From Pseudomonas poae (lineage in GTDB: Bacteria; Pseudomonadota; Gammaproteobacteria; Pseudomonadales; Pseudomonadaceae): a DNA stretch of 64,000 nucleotides. The number at the start of each line of letters is the position of its first letter. The first letter of the stretch is position 1. Where the stretch lies: NCBI GenBank assembly GCA_004000515.1, contig CP034537.1, positions 6,965,501-7,029,500 of the forward strand, given 5' to 3'. The translations under genes and the position numbers were made by a program. The notes under the pieces are model-generated. The model ran no database searches, was not told the DNA's origin, and worked only from the letters and a program-made list of their open reading frames with translations. Below, one piece after another: positions 60,577 to 64,000 of this stretch.

Positions 60577-62724
60577 TCAGGTTTGCTCCCCCATCATTTT
60601 CTCATAGTGCTCTTCAAAGCCAGTCCTCACAAATACCTGCCTGAATCGGTCTACGTAATGCGACGGCACAATCTCACCAAAATCAGTCAGATTGACTGCA
60701 TCGGAATGAGATTCGCGGTTCACATATCTATAAAGCCCTTTGAATTCTACATCCTCATCAGACAGTGCCATAAGTGCTGCCTGGAGTTCGTCCTGCCGAT
60801 GCACGAAGGTAAAGTAGTACTCCAAAATATTTCGCATCATGTTCGGAATAACGCTAGAAGAAGTGCGACCTGCTTGAGCATCCTTGATGGCCTGCCAGAA
60901 CGATTGATAGTCATTCTGTACATCACCGGCCTTCATCGGTGTGATCATGCTGTGAGCTGCTTTGGTAATACGGAACAACGAGTATTCATCGGACTTCTTT
61001 AGATGTTTAAGCATTTCATGAAAGAAGAACAAGTTGTGCGTCAGGATGAATACTTGCTTGAAGCGTTCCTTAGGACTCAGCACTCGCCTATGGATCATTG
61101 TGGCGATGTCGTAAATATAGTTGTGAGAGAGGCTTGAGATTGGATCGTCAATGACAATGACTCGCTCACTTTTAAGCTTGCCACCTTTCTCGTCAAGCTC
61201 GCCATTACAGACCTCAAGGAAGTAGAGGAATGAAATCAGGGTCTTCTCACCCTCGCTGAGTGTCTTGAATACCCCAGCCTGCTGATCAAGTCGCTGCAGA
61301 CGATATCGCGGCAACTCCCCCTCCTCCCTGACCACTAAGAAGCCGTTCAGGCCCAATGCGGTAAGCGACGAGTTAATGCTGCCAATAGATTGATCAATAT
61401 TCGTGATATTAGCTTTACTCTCGGCGATGACATCTTGGTGAGCTTGTGACTTGAGACGGATCTCATCCGCCAGCTTGCGTTTCGCTTCCTTCTTGACCCC
61501 AAGCTCCTCATGCACCTTCCTGGCCGATGCGATGGCAGCATCACAACTGGATCTGAAGCAGACCCAGAAGCGCGTCTTGATTTTCTCCAGGTGATTTTTC
61601 TTGTCTTTCACCTTGAGATTGAAAGCATCGATTTTCATTTGACCTTCCGCAATCAAGTCGGTGAGATCATCAATGATCAACCCGGTAGGCTTTAGTGCCA
61701 CAACCATTGAAGGACTGGCTACTTTGGCATCCAGCTTTTGGGTATTCTGCGAAAGGAGAGCATCGAGTTTCGTAATCAGCAACTGATATTCAGACGCGTC
61801 GTATTCTGGACGTTTGAACTGGGTTCTCAGGCGAGTGACGCCGCCTTCGTACCGCATTTTCAGGGCTTTCAATTGGGCGATGCGCTGCTCATACGTCTTA
61901 TCGAACACCTTCTGGACTTCTTCGTAAAACCCAGATGGCAGGGTTTGCTGACAAAACGGGCACTCCTCTCGCTGCGGGTACTGCAACCCTTGCTTGACCC
62001 AATCGGAGTTTCCCAGGTCGGTGATCAACGCGGAAAGATAGGAGTCGCCGGAGCCGGCAATAGCCTCCGACAGCAGAGAGCTGACCTCAACGTCCGCTTC
62101 GGCGAACCTCATTGTGGGTATCGCCGACAACTCAGTATCACTGGCAGATTGCAACTGTTCCGCCTCCACCGCCAGCGCTGAGAAGTCATCCGACGACGGC
62201 GCAAGAGACAGGGTGCGCAGCTTTTCGCCAAGCCGCTCCTTGGTATTGAGCGAGGCGAAGCAGTAACGCAGAGGCCCGGTATCGAAGGGTTTTTTGAGTG
62301 CCCATAGCTGATCTAGCAAATCCGCTTTATTAGATTTCTGGGACTCCCCAAAACCATTGCCCGCGATCACCTCAGCCTGGTGTTCCGCCAACAGCTTCTT
62401 GAGTGCATCTTCAGCAGCCACCAGCTGTTTCTCGGCTTCGATATTGCCTTCATTGAGCGTAAAGACCCCGGCCTGCGAGCTGGCGTGAAAATTTGCCTCC
62501 ATGAACGCGTGGTTGTACACCAATACCTCACGTTCTGTTGAGATAGGCTGAGTCTTGCACTGGTGATACAGCAGGTCTGCGGGATCTTGTAGATAGTTCC
62601 CAATCGTCGTTTTACCCGTCCCATTGTGCCCATAGAACATGTTCACTTTCGTGAGTGGGCCGATCTGAGAGTTGTGCTCATGTGAGTAGCTCGAAACGCC
62701 GCGCAATATCAAACTCTTGATCAC
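60577..62724 (-). CDS. RloC/PrrC-like anticodon nuclease with Rad50-type ATPase
   Basis: 715 residues, intact. AAA_13-type ABC ATPase: Walker A YGHNGTGKTT (31-40), signature LSEGEKT (489-495), Walker B RVIVIDDP (521-528) and H-loop ILTHN (560-564). The middle is coiled coil with a zinc-hook-like CPFC (255-258) as in RloC. After the ATPase, R631-x3-E635 (MRNILEYYF) and H673 (NRESH) match the Arg-Glu-His nuclease triad of PrrC/RloC, which cut tRNA at the wobble base after phage attack. ATG at 62724. No type I restriction genes are seen in the window. Confidence 0.85.
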   Translation of the reverse strand: MIKSLILRGVSSYSHEHNSQIGPLTKVNMFYGHNGTGKTTIGNYLQDPADLLYHQCKTQPISTEREVLVYNHAFMEANFHASSQAGVFTLNEGNIEAEKQLVAAEDALKKLLAEHQAEVIAGNGFGESQKSNKADLLDQLWALKKPFDTGPLRYCFASLNTKERLGEKLRTLSLAPSSDDFSALAVEAEQLQSASDTELSAIPTMRFAEADVEVSSLLSEAIAGSGDSYLSALITDLGNSDWVKQGLQYPQREECPFCQQTLPSGFYEEVQKVFDKTYEQRIAQLKALKMRYEGGVTRLRTQFKRPEYDASEYQLLITKLDALLSQNTQKLDAKVASPSMVVALKPTGLIIDDLTDLIAEGQMKIDAFNLKVKDKKNHLEKIKTRFWVCFRSSCDAAIASARKVHEELGVKKEAKRKLADEIRLKSQAHQDVIAESKANITNIDQSIGSINSSLTALGLNGFLVVREEGELPRYRLQRLDQQAGVFKTLSEGEKTLISFLYFLEVCNGELDEKGGKLKSERVIVIDDPISSLSHNYIYDIATMIHRRVLSPKERFKQVFILTHNLFFFHEMLKHLKKSDEYSLFRITKAAHSMITPMKAGDVQNDYQSFWQAIKDAQAGRTSSSVIPNMMRNILEYYFTFVHRQDELQAALMALSDEDVEFKGLYRYVNRESHSDAVNLTDFGEIVPSHYVDRFRQVFVRTGFEEHYEKMMGEQT

Positions 62725-62778
62725 AGTGCTGTCCTTAGCTGCTGAAGGCCACTACTCGGTATCCTATTACCGTTGCAT

Positions 62779-63182
62779 CTAACAGGAAAGACTGTTTTCG
62801 AGGCCTGTTAGGCGTTTGCCCCGGCCAACCTTTGCCTCGACACAGGTCAATGTGCCCTGTTTAACCCACAATTTGCTGACGTCTCCGCTGATGCCAGCCA
62901 AGCGCATGACTCTCAACAGATTGCCGTTGACCAGACGACTACTACTTTCGCGAGCGACTCTGGGGACTCGTCGACGTGGAAGATAACCCAGTCCTCGACG
63001 GTGCAATACGCCTTGCGGGGGAAGCGCTCGGCCACCAAAGCCTCTATCTCTGTGGGAGACAGCGAAGAAGTGCCTGCGGAGAAGATCCGGCCTTCATGAA
63101 GCAACTCATGCTCAGGACAATTACCCATAAATTGATGATCCCCACATGACGCTAACAAAAGTTTCGGGCGCGCCGAACGCAT
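62779..63182 (-). CDS. Hypothetical protein (apparent one-base break)
   Basis: Two overlapping minus-strand frames join into about 134 residues if one base is added near 62945. The first has CPEHELLHEGRIFSAGTSSLSPTEIEALVAERFPRKAYCTVEDWVIFHVDESPESLAKVVV, the second VNGNLLRVMRLAGISGDVSKLWVKQGTLTCVEAKVGRGKR. The start is uncertain (ATG 63182 or an inner ATG near 63128). It lies just upstream of the RloC-like gene on the same strand. I do not recognise the family. Confidence 0.4.
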
Positions 63183-63753
63183 TGATTGCTCGATGACACA
63201 GCCATAGATCCCGCGACGATGACTACATACATTTGAATGGGATCGATCAAACCCTGCATACCGTCTTCTTTTTGGAGAGGACTGCCTGGATGTCTTTGCG
63301 CAAGGTACAGTCTTTGCGCCATCTGTACCGTGAAACACGGTACGCCTTTGGTCAGGTCGTGTTTACGCCAATACCGACCATCCTGCTGCAGAGGATCTTC
63401 TGTTTCGGCGGGGCACTGACCGTTCCCGCGTGATGAGAAAGTAATGCTGCCGAATGCAGCAGACGAAATCATCGGGAGCTGTAAGTGTGGACGTGATTTA
63501 GCGTCAGCCAAACGAGCTCCATATCAAATCCGCCCTACCAATGTGAGTGGTAGGCACGCTTGGCTTCGCCCTGATCTTCGGCGCGGCCTTTTCAGGCTAT
63601 CGAAAATCATAAGTGACCCAATCTGACGCGGCCAGGAAAACAAAAGCCTTGATAGCCTACCAACTGGATGGTAGCCTTTATTTAATCGCTTGCACCTTCC
63701 GAGCTAACCTCGCTCAAGGCTAGGGGCTGCTAAACAAGGTAGGAAGATTTTGC
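63183..63753. other. Degenerate region, possibly the remnant of a TniQ-like gene
   Basis: No intact gene. On the plus strand short pieces in different frames resemble a zinc-binding TniQ plan: KHGTPLVRSC at about 63330 and a CKCGRDL piece at about 63480. The pieces are out of frame with each other and carry stops, so this is at best a decayed gene. From about 63600 to 63753 I see only the leader of the next gene. Confidence 0.3.
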
Positions 63754-64000
63754 ATGAACAAACAGAAGATCACGTTCCAAAACCCACAAGGGATCAGTCT
63801 GTCTGGCCTCCTTGAAGCTCCCGAGGCTCCTAGCGCATACGCACTGTTCGCGCATTGCTTTACATGTGGAAAGGATATCAAGGCTGCTGCGCGAATTTCG
63901 AAAGCGCTGGTAGACAATAATGTAGCGGTGCTTCGTTTTGACTTCACAGGGCTGGGTAGCAGTGAAGGCGACTTCTCAAATAGCAACTTTTCATCCAACG
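63754..64000 (+). CDS. Alpha/beta hydrolase (N-terminal part; runs off the window)
   Basis: The first 82 residues only: [69 protein letters not shown]. This is the start of the bifunctional alpha/beta hydrolase/OsmC-type proteins, where AHCFTCGKD and [11 protein letters not shown] are typical. ATG at 63754 is preceded by AGGA. The catalytic Ser and any OsmC domain lie beyond the window end. Confidence 0.8.
   Translation, partial: MNKQKITFQNPQGISLSGLLEAPEAPSAYALFAHCFTCGKDIKAAARISKALVDNNVAVLRFDFTGLGSSEGDFSNSNFSSN

Overview
The window is chromosomal DNA of a Pseudomonas of the fluorescens lineage. This is read from the algU-mucA-mucB-mucD cluster, phaG, the opdH/tctCBA/tctDE tricarboxylate cluster, the sdhE-ygfX pair beside nadB, the block purC-(MBL)-bamC-dapA-gcvR-bcp, high GC third positions and REP-type palindromes. 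The genus call is strong; no species is claimed.

Layout. 0-5.6 kb: an SMP-30-like protein, then an operon (MFS transporter, M20 amidase, histone-deacetylase-like amidohydrolase) with a divergent LysR regulator. 5.8-6.4 kb: a YafO-type toxin with a 48-residue partner. 6.5-9.9 kb: SDR, AraC regulator, MFS exporter. 10-18 kb: tRNA-Ser(CGA), purC, MBL hydrolase, bamC, dapA, gcvR, bcp, AI-2E-family permease, TusA-like protein, M48 peptidase. 18-25 kb: envelope-stress cluster mucD-mucB-mucA-algU (no mucC), then nadB, ygfX and sdhE. 25-34.5 kb: ygfZ, HDOD protein, TctDE two-component system, porin opdH, TTT transporter tctCBA and an AbrB-type membrane protein. 34.5-38.7 kb: ung, an enoyl-CoA hydratase-family protein, a Tyr/Gly-rich lipoprotein and a chemoreceptor. 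38.9-48.7 kb: a guanidine-I (ykkC) riboswitch heading an operon of ABC transporter, two DUF1989 proteins, carboxylase and allophanate hydrolase. The riboswitch makes guanidine rather than urea the likely substrate. 48.7-50.9 kb: CWC protein, RsuA-type pseudouridine synthase, phaG.

From tRNA-Gly(CCC) at 51.2 kb to the end the content is accessory and lower in GC. It holds an unknown helical protein, an orphan TetR, a RES-domain toxin-like protein, a decayed MbcA/Xre-type antitoxin-like ORF, a viroplasmin/RNase H1-N plus GIY-YIG fusion, a second helical unknown, a tyrosine recombinase, a 164-bp MITE-like element, an FRG-domain protein and a RloC/PrrC-like ATPase with an anticodon-nuclease triad. 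This looks like a genomic or defence island.

A caution for every user of this sequence: more than twenty genes, including housekeeping ones, are broken by one-base indels, nearly all in short homopolymers. Correcting one base per break restores a length divisible by three and a family-typical protein each time. I treat these as probable sequencing or assembly errors, annotate the genes at full extent and give the break point in each entry.
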